Shown: piece after piece, positions 42,807-56,469 of the stretch
How the letters are laid out: every line of letters begins with the position of its first letter
How positions within the stretch are numbered: the stretch's first letter is position 1
The notes under the pieces: model-generated
Databases searched by the model: none
What the model saw: only the letters and a program-made list of their open reading frames with translations
What the model was told of the DNA's origin: nothing
Position numbers and translations under genes: made by a program
Origin: Hypericum androsaemum
Taxonomy: Eukaryota > Streptophyta > Magnoliopsida > Malpighiales > Hypericaceae
Direction of reading: 5' to 3'
Length of the DNA: 64,000 nucleotides
Assembly: GCA_963995505.1 (NCBI GenBank)
Contig: OZ023194.1
Coordinates: 8,552,428-8,616,427, forward strand

Positions 42807-43228
42807 GTATCGATCAATACATAATTTAATCATGCACGAATAAATCAATGACCAATGCTTTTAGAGAATGCAGGCTCTTGATACCACATGAAGAATTAAT
42901 TACATAAAAAATAAGCAGAAGCATACTGGATTGGTTGATGAAGAGAAACCTTGATATCCATGTAGTCTGTATCCTTGTTGTAGCCGTAGCTTAGTTTCTC
43001 TCTCTTTTCTATCATTTAGTGACACCCACCGATGGATAGCAATAGCATCTTTTATAGGCAGAGAGAGGACCAAGCTATATACCTAGAAACAATCGGGCGT
43101 GTCTATCAAGCTCCCAATGGACTGTTGAGATTAAACTAATAACCATAGTCATAATAGTACTATTATATCAGTAATAGAGTCCAACTATATGAGAGATACT
43201 TTAATAGAATTAATAAATAATTCTTACA
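42807..43228 (-). mobile_element. Copia LTR with adjoining leader (left copy)
   Basis: The LTR occupies 42,889-43,228 and has perfect 10-bp inverted ends (TGTAAGAATT; in this copy the other end is mutated to AATTCTTCA). To its right lies a polypurine-like CCAAGTGAGAGAA (minus strand, 43,229-43,241), which marks it as a 3' LTR. To its left lies a primer-binding site TGGTATCAAGAGC (42,874-42,886) and leader sequence, which would mark it as a 5' LTR. It therefore sits between two element bodies, as in a tandem LTR array from unequal recombination. Confidence 0.75.
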
Positions 43229-46072
43229 TTCTCTCACTTGGCTCGAATATAGGTTAATAGTATAACATAAAGTGCACAACATAAGTAATCTCAACTCTGA
43301 GTCCACAATCATAATGACATCATATGGTAAGCTACTAAATGTGAGCTATAGCGGTTATACATCATTTATGAGACATACTCCATTCCATAACCACAACACT
43401 AGCAACTCAACATACTAGACCAATAAACGATTTATAAAAACCAATTATGGTCTATAATAATATCTCATAGTGACTTTCTTGTTTTTCTAATAAACGATAA
43501 TGTATACATCATTAATAAAATAACAAAATGATAATGTATTTCACAAACATATTAGTGAGCTCAGAGTATCAATCACCAAAATATCCAGAACTATAACCAA
43601 AAGCTATTTCGATCATATTATTTAGTTGCGATCCTAACTTTAATAGATCTACAATCATGAGATCTCTCATCTTGTGAATAATAGACACTCGTGTTTTTGA
43701 ACTTTCTCATTAATGACAAAATACTTTAATTTAATGTGCTTGACACCTTTATAGTATTTGTCGTCCTTAGAGAAACATACTACTAAGGCAATAAATTTGC
43801 AGTGACTTGATAATGGCGTAGACAACCCAAAGTCCTGAAATAAGTTCCTTAGTCATTATGCATTAATCATGACTTCAAAATTTGTCACAATCTTAATTTT
43901 CATATTGAGGAACACCAAATAATAGATTGCTTAGCAATCTTCCATAATATTGCTCCTTTTAACTGGAAATACGACAACTATGAATCCAAATATTTGACCA
44001 CTTTTAATGTGTCGTAACCTATACATGAGCATGCAATATTTAGGAATCAACTTGATGAGACTAAATTTCTTTTCGATGACAATTATACAAACTTGTGATA
44101 TATTATGGAATATTTATTCTAATCACATAGGATGCTTCAACTCAATCTTTCATCTCAAAACATAATGAGATAAAATCTTTAGTCTCGCATAATATTCCTA
44201 AATTTAGTAGCAAGTAAAATATCATAAATATAAGTCTTAACAAATATTTTCTCCCACTAACCTTTTTGGATACACATCAATCAACAATATTACATTATGT
44301 TTATTCATATAATTTTCCTCTCCAAGACACCATTAAGAAAGATTATTTCACATCAATTTAGTGTAACTCCGGATTATAATGAGTCACCAATGCTATAATT
44401 ATTCCTAAAGAGTCTTTATTAGAGACTGACAAATAAATCTCGCTATAATAAATGCCACTTTTCTGAGTAAAATCCTTGGTTACTAGTCTAGCTTTATATC
44501 ATTCAATATTGCCAATGAAGTCACGTTCGATCTTGAAGATCCTTTTACACGTAAGCCTCTTAAAACATTCAAGCAATTCAACGACATTCTAAGCTTTTTC
44601 TTTTCGATGGATTTTAACTTTTTTCTTCATAGCATTCATCCATTTCTTAGACTCAAATAATTTAATAGTTTGTGAAAATGAAACTGGATTATTGACTTTA
44701 ATATCAAAGTCTATATTTATGCAAATATACCACAAAGTATTGAGAATAGGTGACTTTTATTCCCATTAGAAATACCTTAATGCTACTCTATGCGGTTGTT
44801 GCTTATTTGACTTTGGTGTGTTATCTTATTCATTTGGTACTTGTTGACCCAAATATTCATTCATGTTGACTTGCAATACTTAAACATTAGGAGTCACATG
44901 CGGTACGGTTATGGAAGAAAATATCAATGCACGTAAATTAATATTCACCCCTACTTCCATAATGTACCTTACAATATTCATTACTCCCACTAACTTAACC
45001 ATTTTCTATGAACCTTTCATTTCTAGTTTTAACAATTCTCAAACTATGGCTTAGACAGTAAAATTTGTACCCTTTAGATTTCTCTAGGTAACTAAATAAT
45101 CACCCACCGCTCGAGAATCTAATCTACTTTCATGTTGGTTATACAATCTTATTACCTCTAGGAAATCCCAACATGCAAGTGCCTTATATTAGGTACCTTT
45201 TACTCCTGGAACTCATAAGAGTTTTAGAAACACTTTTACTAGGAACCCTATTCAATCGTGCACATCGGTTAGAGAGTGTTCATCCACTACGAGATGGGTA
45301 CTCATCATTTTTCTAACCATTAAAGTTCAATTTTGCCTTTCCGAGAAACTTTAAAACTTGACCAAAATATTGACCACTTTCGTCATGTTTGCTATAATAT
45401 TCATCACCATTATCATACTTTATGATTTTCACTTTCATGTCTAATTATCTTTTAAACTTCATTCAGTTATACCTCAAAGACAACGAATGTTTGAGACTTT
45501 TCATAAAGTAAATAGACATAACTATAATGTGAAAATCACCAATAAAAGTGATAAAATAAACTGAACCGTCTGAAACCAAACTTAACATAAAAACCACAAA
45601 TCTCCAATAGTTAAGAGCAACAAGATTTCCAACACGGAAGGTATATAATCAATGTGTAATAGGTCTAAGTAATAACCAATGTCAAGTTATAGACAATATA
45701 TATGTATACCTTCATTGAAAATTTTATTCGATTTCTCATATGGAAAGATCTTTCATTCGGATTTATTGTTTGAATAATATATCTCTATATAATGTTTGAA
45801 ACATAAGTAATAACACTAAGATCCATCAAATATTTGAAGGTACCAAAGTAAGTCTCGTTAATTTACAAAGATAAATTTATTATCTTTCTTTTCGAAACCA
45901 AACATTAGGTTTTAGGCAATCTTTTGAGATAACATCATTTATTTACAGAAATGATAATTATCATTTTTCTTACCCTTTTTGGTCAACTATGCTACCTAAA
46001 TTAGTCCCTTCATCATAAATGTCTTAGATTTGACTATACATATTTTCTTAGTTCATTGAATTATTGAGCTAT
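43229..46072 (-). mobile_element. Copia internal region, heavily decayed
   Basis: Minus-strand translation shows Copia pol motifs broken by many stops: KWMNAMKKKVKI, IFKIERDFIGNIE, YKARLVTKDFTQKSG, SLGIIIALVTHYN and SFLNGVLE (about 44,330-44,660), typical of RT. SKGYKFYC at about 45,070 is typical of the post-integrase region. There is no open frame of useful length. The body is interrupted at 46,073 by the 3-kb-LTR gypsy element and probably resumes at about 55,251. Confidence 0.75.
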
Positions 46073-46809
46073 TGTAATATCCGACCATGTTATTTAGACT
46101 TAGTTGAATTCATTAAGTATGTGAAGTCATTAAATTAAATAGGAATATAATACTTGACATGTATAATAATTTAATTTGTGGCATGTAGATTCTTGGAATG
46201 AGGTTAGATATGATTTTGTAATATCCGACCATGTTACTTAGACTTAGTTGAATTTAATAAGTATGTGAAGTCATTAAATTAAATAGGAATATAATACTTG
46301 ACATGTATAATAATTTAATTTGTGGCATGTAGATTCTTGGAATGAGGTTAGATATGATTTGGACTAAAATATTTTTGTAGAGATATATGGAATGAATTAA
46401 TGTATTTAATTAAATTATGGATAAAACATAATTTGTAACAAGATAATGATTGGAATTAAATTTAATTAAAGATCCAAAATAAAAAAAGAGAGAGAGAGAA
46501 GAACGTGGCAATTTTTCAAAGTGCCACCAAAACACAATCCCACTATTAAATAGAGAAGTTAGTTAAAGTTAGATAGACTCTATCGAACCAAATAATAATT
46601 AGAAACAAAAATAAAGAGGAGCCAAGTAGAAATCAGGATAAGAGCTAAACAAAATAATTAAAATAAAAAGAAAGAAATTAAAAAGAAACAAACGTGGCAA
46701 GAAAAATAGAAAGGGAATACGTGGCTGACTTCGGAAATTTACACCAAGTAAGAAAAGATAAAGGTGAACTTAGATGCGGTTGAAACATGGTGGGAATAAT
46801 ATAAATTAC

Positions 46810-47198
46810 GGGATCGGATTTAGTCGTGGAGGCCAAATCCAGCACGGTGCTGGAGGATTTTTATTGAAGGACATGCAGGGACTATTTTGCAAAAATGAAA
46901 AAATACGGGGGTGCAAAATTAAAAAAGTCCACAACCATTGAATCATAACTGGGTAAACTATTGAATCATAACTGAGTAGACCATTGAATCGTAACTGAGT
47001 AAACTATTGAATCGTAACTGGGTAAATGAGACGGATCCCGATTTATCCGGGACGGGAAAAAATGGACCATTGAATCATCACTAGGTAGACCATTAAATCA
47101 TAATTAAGTGAACTATTGAATCATAACTAAATCAACCATTGAATCATCCAGGACGGTCCTGGTTGGATTTGGCCTTCCAGTACCAAATCCGCTCCCAA
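46810..47198. mobile_element. MITE inside the 5' LTR of the gypsy element
   Basis: Inverted termini GGGATCGGATTTAGT and the complement of ACCAAATCCGCTCCC bound an approximately 389-bp insert flanked by AAATTAC on both sides. The 3' LTR has the uninterrupted site ATAAATTACTCTATTC at 53,095. The interior is largely 23-bp repeats with core CCATTGAATCATAACTGGG and a GGGACGGG palindromic segment. No coding capacity. Confidence 0.82.
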
Positions 47199-48142
47199 AA
47201 ATTACTCTATTCTATCCATTCCACTCAAATAGACCAAAATTACAAACAGAGGGGAAAAGAATTTGTGATATGTGGAAGGATTGATTTTCACAATTGAAGT
47301 TTTTGACGGAACAAGTGATAAGTTTAGAGCAAGAAGTTTCATGAACATTAAGATTAAAAAAATTTGTAATTAATTATAGTTGAAGCTAATATTGTGGAGA
47401 AGTTATTTAATTTGTAAGAAGTTTTAGCAATTATTGGACTTTGTTTGAATATGACAATAAAGGAGCTAGATTAAATAAATCAGAGTTACTTAAAGTATTG
47501 GATTGAGAAATTGAAAAGTATATATAGTGATGGTAAGTGAATCGAGAGAGAATTATATAATTGGAACCAAAGTAATAGAGCTGAAAATATAACTAGATAG
47601 CTAAATAGATTGTGATTTATAAAATAAGAATATGGATGTGTTTGGGACAAGCCTAAACTGAATTTGAGGAACCAAATAATGTAATAAAGAAATGGGTACT
47701 TCATTGTTAAGATTCTACCGAAACATCCACCAGATAGAAACGTTCTCATCTCCTAGTTAACTTAACCTGAATTTGCAATAAATGAATGGTTTATATTCCA
47801 GGTTTTGGATTGCGAATAGTCGAGGTTTTTGAAAAGTTGGAGGGCGACCTATTGTCTAGCGATTTAACAAGCCGAAATTAGTAAACAAATAATACGTGAC
47901 TCGTGTTTTCTTTGGCGCACTCTATTTATTTGTTATGATTTGAATATGGTATTGTTAGTGCATATTGTGCATTTTTTATATGAGAATTAAGATGTGACAT
48001 TATGAATTGTAAGTGTTTGATTAATTTGGCCTCGAGTGGGCACTGGAAATGTTGGTTTGTTCATTGGACATATTTGATTCGTTTGGAGCCTATGAATTTG
48101 TGTGATACGAATAACTATATGATATAGATAGCTCCGCTATGT

Positions 48143-48417
48143 GATATGGTTGCCTACGGCAGGAAGAACTATTTGGCCGATGAGGTTGGTCTGATATGAT
48201 ATGGTTCCCTACGGCGGGCAGAACTATTTGGCCGATGAAGTTGGTCTGATATGATATGGTTGCCTATGGCGGGCAGAACTATTTGGAAAATGATGTTGGT
48301 CTGATATGATATGGTTACCTACGGCAGGCAGAACTATTTGGCCGATGAGGTTGGTCTGATATGATATGGTTGCCTTCCGGTGGGCAGAACTATTTGGCCG
48401 AGGAGGTTGGTTGATGA
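48143..48417. repeat. 55-bp tandem repeats in the 5' LTR (five units)
   Basis: Five units of exactly 55 bp start at 48,143, 48,198, 48,253, 48,308 and 48,363, each with GATATGGTTGCCTACGGC and GAACTATTTGGCCGATGAGG. The equivalent array in the 3' LTR has six unit starts. Confidence 0.88.
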
Positions 48418-49164
48418 TGGTGCCTTTGAGATATGGTATTCTCGTGTTGAAAAGGGAGTGACACGATTTAGATTCTGTTGAATATTCGTCCAGTGTTGTG
48501 ATTTGATTTTGGAATTATGGGTTCATGTGTCAAATTACGTGGCGGTATGGGACGTTGCGTAGTTTGCTCATGTTTCTGTGCATTTGTGATTATATATTAA
48601 TATTTGGTCATCTGGTAAGTATGACTTTATGATAATGTAAATGTCCGCATGATTTAATTGCCATGTTAGTCATATGCATGTGTTAGGTATGTTTGTGCAT
48701 CGAGTAGCTAAATAAATTGCGATGCATATCTTATTTATTTACTGAGTGTTCCAAAATACTCATCCCCCCTCTCTCACCAGTTTTGCAGGAACTCGTACAC
48801 GAGATGTATTGGTTCGGAGATCTACTCTGATCGTACCAAGTCTGATTTATTCTCCAGGACTTGCATCGAGGTCTCAAGTCTGTATTTTACTCTTTCATCT
48901 AGAAGCTCCGTAGTCACAAGATTTGCTTTGATCTTGGAAATGTTTAATTATTAAGAGTACATTAATTTTGTTTAATAAAACAAAGCTTGACAAATGGTTG
49001 TAAAATTTGGTATTTAAAATGCAAGATAATATAAGTTTTAGTATAAGTTTAATGGTTTAAGATTTGTAAGAATTGGAATAAGTTTGAGGCTGGCTAGATT
49101 TCTTAGGCTATTAAAGGAGTCGAAGTCTAGTGCCGGTCACCGACCACCGATTCGGGTCATGACA

Positions 49165-52100
49165 GACGTGGTATCAGAGCTTTAGGTTAGAGCCTTGTTT
49201 GAATTATCGAGCCTAGTATCTTAAGTTATGCTACGGAGCATAGGATTCCTAATATCTTTGTGTTTCTTCCATCTGTGTCATTTTCTCGTGCTGTAATCTT
49301 TTCTTCGTGAACAGATATTTTTTTCTATTTGAACAAGAAGGTGTGTTGCTTATGGAAGTTGGGAAAATATATTTTGCTTGAGATGTGAGTTGTTTGTGCT
49401 TATAATTCTTATATGAGTAACTTATGTGAAGCATTGTTGTTATCACAAAGCATTTACTCTACATTATGGTGAGAGTTCTTGTACCATTTGTATATGTATT
49501 CTTTTGAAGAGCCCATTTGAGTATATATATTTATATATATGAAAATTCTTCCTTGGGTGAGATTTTGAAGAAGTGATTGATCACCACTTTGTCCAAATCA
49601 TGTATACACCCTTATATATTTGATTTCTTCCTATGTATATTGGGCCATTGGTTTGAGTCTTACCAAATGTTTGAGTTATGTCATTGTGAACTCTTCTAAT
49701 TTGTTTATCTGTACATTGAGAATCTATTTTTGAGTTTAAATTTATTTGAAATGATGAAGTTATGAACATTGTTATGTGGAAGGAGAATATATGAGATATT
49801 AAGCCGTATGTTTGCTTTGAAATAAAAAAAATATTGGAAAAGTAATATGAGAAAAATTATGGATGAAATTATGTGATTAATAATTGGATTACTATAAAAT
49901 AAATTTAAATATTTTGAGAAAGTTCAGATTGAGTATGAATTTTGGTTGGATTATGGTTATGAATTTGAGAAGAGAACATTTTATAATATTGATAATTTGC
50001 ACAATGGTTATGAACAAGATAGTCCAAAAAGCATAAATGGTCAATATTTTTGACCAAACTACAAAGTTCACCTATTGATTCGTGAAAAGATTTCAGAGGC
50101 TAGATAGAAGCCTTCTGAATTTGAGTAAAGATTTCTTTCTAATCAGAAATAATTTGACACACATATTATAAGTCTTAAAAAATATGAGGTAGCGTTATGA
50201 GATAAAACTTTGATAATCTACAAATCAGTTAGCTTATAGCTACAATAAGCACACAAATATTGAGATTATGATGTGCAAGTTCTATAAGAGAGCGAGAAGC
50301 ACATCTTATTTGTCCAAGAGAAATTTGAGATAATCATCAACTATAACATTATTCAAAGAAAGAAACAGACGAAAAGTTTTGACTAGTAAGATTTGAATCT
50401 GAGACAAACTAAAGTCGGCAAAGAAAATATAATAAATTTTTTTTTTCTCAAGGGCAGAAGGATACAGAAATATGAGAATAGGAGTACATATGGTATATAG
50501 ACTTTGGAATCTATATGTAGATTTTGAGATGTGAAGTGATAAGATATGAGTGACTTAATAGTCACAAAAGTTGTATTAGTATGACAAATAACATTACAAT
50601 AAAATTTGGGTTCAAACTTTAGAATAGGCCAGAGAAAAGAAAACTAGTATATTCTTTGATGGAAGTATTTGTATATACTACTCCATCAAGTAAACCTTTA
50701 AGCATATATATGGTTAAAAAGAATGTTGAACATCTTCTAAACACTAAGATAATTATGTTAAGAATTATAGAATCAAAGAAAAATCTTAGGCACATGCAAT
50801 GATAAAATCATCTAAGTATGTTACTGCATTATTAAGATTGAATATACGAAGGAATGTATTTGAGGATAGAAGAATTGTCTCCTAAGATTCAAGAGTTTTC
50901 GTTGGAAGTTTGGTACAACTTATAATCATAAACTCAATAAGTCAATCAGGTAGATTATGTAAATCTACAAAGCAAAAAGATTTAACTTGGGAAAGAAAAT
51001 TCTTGAAAAATTTTGGTGGATGATTAACTAGTCTATTTTGGTAAGCAAGGTTGGGTAGTATGATGTCTTTGCGATGAAAAAAGTGTTAAAGTATAAGTTT
51101 CTTTAAGGGAAAGAATTAAGGAAATGTATGAACAAAGATTTTTGTAGGTTAGTTAATAATTTGAAGTACTTACATTTGATTATAAGATAGAGCACATAGT
51201 CCACACAATCTTTAGAACTTAGCATATGCACTACAAGGTAGTGATATGTCATCTGGTTCATCAATAAGTTTGGTTACTAAGTTTTGATATGTGAGTTATG
51301 GAGAGCTCAAGTTATATCGTTGGTAGTTGAAGCAATTTTATTTTTAGACAACTCAATAACTACATATAAGTTTGGTTAAAAAAAAGGTTTTGAAATTTTT
51401 GGACAATGGCAAAAGTACCAAAAGCATGGTCTAGGGATGATATGAGTAAGGGTGGAATACTAAATGTATGACTAGAAAAAAATTGAAATTAAGAGAAATT
51501 TATTTGAAAAAAAATAAGTATAACAAGAGATTTGAGATATATGGAGATAACAAAGTTAAAGAGCATTACGAATAAGTAAGTTTGAGTCTAAGAAAAATGA
51601 TGGAAAAAGATACAGAAATCTGACCAATTTCTTGGTAATGTCAGAAAGTATTAGGTTTGGAATTACGGAAAAAGTTGAAATATGTATGGCATGAAATTGA
51701 AAACAATAAGCTTAAAACTTGTGAAATTCTGTGGGAGAATCTGACTGGGTGATTAGATTTTACGAATTAACTAGTATGGTCGAGACATTATATTAATATA
51801 TTCTATATGGATTCTTGTACTGTATGAGAGATTCAAGGAATTGATCAAGAAATTAGTGACACTAGAAGAATGATCATGTCAGATATAAGTTATTAAAATT
51901 TAGATCGAATGGGTTACTTCAATTTTATATACTTTGGAGAATACAAGTAAACACTAAAGATAAGAAATGAAAGGATATAATTTTATATAGGACACACATG
52001 TGCTCGAGGTATTACATGTAAAAGAGAATAATTTTTGAAAGAAGGTGTAGATTACGTTGTCTCGTTTGAGAATTTGGAGCAACATGACTAGTAACATGTT

Positions 52101-52369
52101 GGTCTTGCCACAATGGTCACGTCGAAGTCACGTTTAAGTATCAGATATGTTTGTAAGACTTTGCTCTTATTTGAAGTCCCAAATAGGTTGAGATTAGTTA
52201 AATTTTGCATATTGGATGAAAGAATTTTGGATCGTAAAGTAGAGTGAGAAAATTATTGGTAAAACTACATAGAGCTAAGAGAAGATACTAAGTATTCATC
52301 TATGTGAAAGATAGGTACTAAAATTTTGTAAGTAAATTCGGGGACCGAATTTTTATATGGTGGGGAGAA
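49165..52369 (+). mobile_element. Interior of the Del/Tekay-like gypsy element, no coding left
   Basis: About 3.2 kb of AT-rich DNA lies between the primer-binding site and the element end, TTCGGGGACCGAATTTTT, then polypurine tract GGTGGGGAGAA at 52,359-52,369. That end sequence is characteristic of gypsy elements. No frame above about 65 codons is present and I could not recognise gag, RT or integrase. It is very old, highly mutated or never coding. Confidence 0.7.
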
Positions 52370-55250
52370 TGTAATATCCGACCATGTTACTTAGACTTAG
52401 TTGAATTTAATAAGTATGTGAAGTCATTAAATTAAATAGGAATATAATACTTGACATGTATAATAATTTAATTTGTGGCATGTAGATTCTTGGAATGAGG
52501 TTAGATATGATTTTGTAATATCCGACTATGTTACTTAGACTTAGTTAAATTTAACAAGTATGTGAAGTCATTAAATTAAATAGGAATATAATACTTGACA
52601 TGTATAATAATTTAATTTGTGGCATGTAGATTCTTGGAATGAGGTTAGATATGATTTGGACTAAAATATTTTTGTAGAGGTATATGGAATGAATTAATGT
52701 ATTTAATTAAATTATGGATGAAACATAATTTGTAACAAGATAATGATTGGAATTAAATTTAATTAAAGATCCAAAATAAAAAAAAGAGAGAGAAGAACGT
52801 GGCAACTTTTCAAAGTGCCACCAAAACCCAATCCCACTATTAAATAGAGAAGTTAGTTAAAGTTAGATAGACTCTATCGAACCAAATAATAATTAGAAAC
52901 AAAAATAAAGAGGAGCCAAGTAGAAATCAGGATAAGAGCTAACCAAAATAATTAAAATAAAAAGAAAGAAATTAAAAAGAAACATACGTGGCAAGAAAAA
53001 TAGAAAGGGAATACGTGGCTGACTTCGAAAATTTACACCAAGTAAGAAAAGATAAAGGTGAACTTAGAGGCGGTTGAAACATGGTGGGAGTAATATAAAT
53101 TACTCTATTCTATCCTTTCCACTCAAATAGACCAAAATTACAAACACAGGGGAAAATTGGAAAGAAAAAAAAGAAGAGACGAAAGTAAACAAGAAAGTAG
53201 AAGTTGGACCGAGAAAGGGGAAATCGCGAAACTTAGGTAGGTAAATTAATTTGGAAACTTTATATTTTTATGTATTAGAATAAGATTAATTGGATAATGA
53301 ATTGACATGTTTAACGAATTTTTGATATGTGGAAGGATTGATTTTCACATTTGAAGTTTTTGACGGAACAAGTGATAAGTTTAGAGCAAGAAGTTTCATG
53401 AACATTAAGATTAAAAAAATTTGTAATTAATTATAGTTGAAACTAATATTGTGGAGAAGTTATTTAATTTGTAAGAAGTTTTAGCAATTATTGGACTTTG
53501 TTTGAATATGAAAATAAAGGGGCTAGATTAAATAAATCAGAGTTATTTAAAGTATTGGATTGAGAAATTGAAAAGTATATATAGTGATGGTAAGTGAATC
53601 GAGAGAGAATTATATAATTGGAACCAAAGTAATAGAGCTGAAAATATAACTAGATAACTAAATAGATTGTGATTTATAAAATAAGAATATGGCTGTGTGT
53701 TTGGGACAAGCCTAAACTGAATTTGAGGAACCAAATAATGTAATAAAGAAATGGGTACTTCATTGTTAAGATTCCACCGAAACATCCACCATATAGAAAC
53801 ATTCTCATCTCCTAGTTAACTTAACCTGAATTTGCAATAAAGGAATGGTTTATATTCCAGGTTTTGGATTGCGAATAGTCGAGGTCTTTGAAAAGTTGGA
53901 GGGCGACCTATTGTCTAGCGATTTAACAAGCCGAAATTAGTAAACAAATAATATGTGACTCATGCTTTCTTTGGCGCACTCTATTTATTTGTTATGATTT
54001 GAATATGGTATTGTTAGTGCATATTGTGCATTTTTCATATGAGCATTAAGATGTGACATTATGATTTGTACGTGTTTGATTAATTTGGCCTCGAGTGGGC
54101 ACTGGAAATGTTGGTTTGTTCATTGGACATATTTGATTCGTTTGGAGCCTATGAATTTGTGTGATACGAATAACTATATGATATAGATAGCTCCGCTATG
54201 TGATATAGTTGCCTACGGCTGGCAAAACTATTTGGCCGATGAGGTTGGTATGATATGATATGGTTGCCTACGGCGGGCAGAACTATTTGGCCGATGAGGT
54301 TGGTCTGATGTGATATGGTTGCCTACGGCGGGCAGATATATGTGGCCGATGAGGTTGGTCTGATGTGATATGGTTGCCTACGGCGGGCAGAACTATTTGG
54401 CCGATGAGGTTGGTCTGATATGATATGGTTGCCTACGGCGGGCAGAACTATTTGGCCGATAAGGTTGGTCTGATATGATATGGTTGCCTTATTTGGCCGA
54501 GGAGGTTGGTTGATGATGGTGCCTTTGAGATATGGTATCCTCGTGTTGGAAAGGGAGTGGCACGATTTAGATTCTGCTGAATATTCGTCCAGTGTTGTGA
54601 TTTGATTTTGGAATTATGGGTTCATGTGTCAAATTACGTGACGGTGTGAGACGTTGCGTAGTTTGCTCATGTTTCTGTGCCTTTGTGATTATATGTTAAT
54701 ATTTGGTCATCTGGTAAGTATGACTTTATGATAATGTAAATGTCCGCATGATTTAATTGCCATGTTAGTCATATACAAGTGTTAGGCATGTTTGTGCATC
54801 GAGTATCTAAATAAATTGCGATGCATATCTTATTTGTTTACTGAGTATTCCAAAACACTCATCCCCCCTCTCTCACCAGTTTTGCAGGAACTCGTACACG
54901 AGATGTATTAGTTCGGAGATCTACTCTGATTGTACCAAGTCTGATTTATTCTCCAGGACTTGCATCGAGGTCTCAAGTCTGTATTTTTCTCTTTCATCTA
55001 GAAGCTCCGTAGTCACAAGATTTGCTTTGATCTTGGAAATGTTTAATTATTAAGAGTACATTAATTTTGTTTAATCAAACAAAGCTTGACAAATGGTTGT
55101 AAATTTTGGTATTTAAAATGCAAGATAATATAAGTTTTAGTATAAGTTTAATGGTTTAAGATTTGTAAAAATTTGAATAAGTTTGAGGCTGGCTAGATTT
55201 CTTAAGTGATTAAAGGAGTCGAAGTCTAGCGCCGGTCACCGAGCACCGAT
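52370..55250 (+). mobile_element. 3' LTR of the Del/Tekay-like gypsy element (about 2.9 kb)
   Basis: This pairs with 46,073-49,164, with the same TGTAATATCCGACC start and 144-bp tandem duplication (52,370 and 52,514). It lacks the MITE but keeps about 150 bp near 53,150-53,310 that are missing in the 5' LTR. The last 13-14 bp (TCGGGTCATGACA) are missing: similarity ends at GAGCACCGAT near 55,250. Confidence 0.85.
54202..54500. repeat. 55-bp tandem repeats in the 3' LTR (six units)
   Basis: Unit starts at 54,202, 54,257, 54,312, 54,367, 54,422 and 54,477 keep an exact 55-bp period; the last unit is shortened. One more unit than in the 5' LTR. Confidence 0.88.
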
Positions 55251-56460
55251 CTAGTTGACTTTTCATTCTTATAACCTCTTAAACTAACATCCTGACCAAG
55301 TTACTAACCTTTCGCTGGTCAAAGTTCAAGAGAAAGAAAACATAATGAGTAAAAATCATTCACAATCTTGCTCAAAGTCATTAGCTTTGTTGCTAAATGG
55401 ATTATCTTGTTGACATGCTTATGCATATCTTGTGGTCCATTATATTTCATGGTCAAATATTACACATTAATGTGTCAATGAGAGACTTTCAAGAAAAATA
55501 TAATAAATACATGCTCAAATTAAAATTACTTAATGGATTCAAATAAAATAATAAGGGTATATTATAGCTCTTCTTTGGGTAGAAACTCCAATATAATATC
55601 ATAATTTAATACCATATAAATTCTTTATTGTAGAATTCAATATTTCAAATCAAATGTACATGCTATCTTTGGATAGACACATACACGTGACCAAAATATT
55701 AATTCATACATAACTTTTATCGAATCACTAAATATTTTAAAAGAGATATACGTTATCTTTGGATATACATATATACCTGACCAAAATATTAGTTTATCGC
55801 TTTTATACTTGTTATTTATAGAATAATGACCTACCTTTGGGTATAATCTATTTTCTCCTAAATAACAAACGTCAATTTATCTATCAATTCTTAGTAATTG
55901 GTATTACATTAATAGATGAATAAAAACTAATATATATACATGTAACAACATAATAATTTGGCCACTTTGGTGACTAATAAATCATAGTATAAAATATGTA
56001 TATACACGTTAATGTCAAGTAAGATTTACATTTCAATAAATCAAACTTAACAAATAATTATCACAAATTTGCATAATGAATAACAACCTTCACATTAATT
56101 GCATTTTTCATAATCAAAATTATGATAATTAATCAATAAAATATAATTATGTTGATTTCTTTCCATTTATGTTGATGTCTAAATAATGACGAGATATTCA
56201 ATGATGTACTTAAACTACCAATAATGTCATTATTGTAATCTATTAATTAGAAATTAACTTAATCAACAAATTATAAACATTCAAATGGAAACGCAAATTA
56301 GAAATCATTAAGCCCAATTCAATTATTTCTTTTGATCTAATGATCCTAGGCCAGAAATTAACTCAAAACATGACTAAACATTCAGCCCAATATATCCAAT
56401 TGGCCCTATAAATTATTAAAACCCAGTTATTTCACTCGCCCAACTATGGATTTTCGGCCT
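55251..56460. other. AT-rich sequence, probably Copia interior continued
   Basis: No frame or motif can be assigned. Its position between the gypsy element and the right Copia LTR suggests that it is the gag-side half of the Copia body, but I see no gag or zinc-knuckle motif that would confirm it. Confidence 0.4.
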
Positions 56461-56469
56461 AATTCTTTT

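Larger units (their letters stand above)
46073..49164 (+). mobile_element. 5' LTR of a Del/Tekay-like gypsy element (about 3.1 kb)
   Basis: The LTR starts TGTAATATCCGACC and ends GGTCATGACA just before a primer-binding site TGGTATCAGAGC (49,169-49,180). Its first 144 bp are tandemly duplicated (TG at 46,073 and 46,217). It contains a MITE (46,810-47,198) and five 55-bp repeats (48,143-48,417). LTRs of this length are typical of Del/Tekay chromoviruses. It pairs with 52,370-55,250. Confidence 0.85.

Noticed and set aside
48143..48417. A regularly spaced repeat that might suggest a CRISPR-like array.
   Set aside because: The 55-bp units are contiguous without unique spacers and lie in the LTR of a plant retrotransposon.
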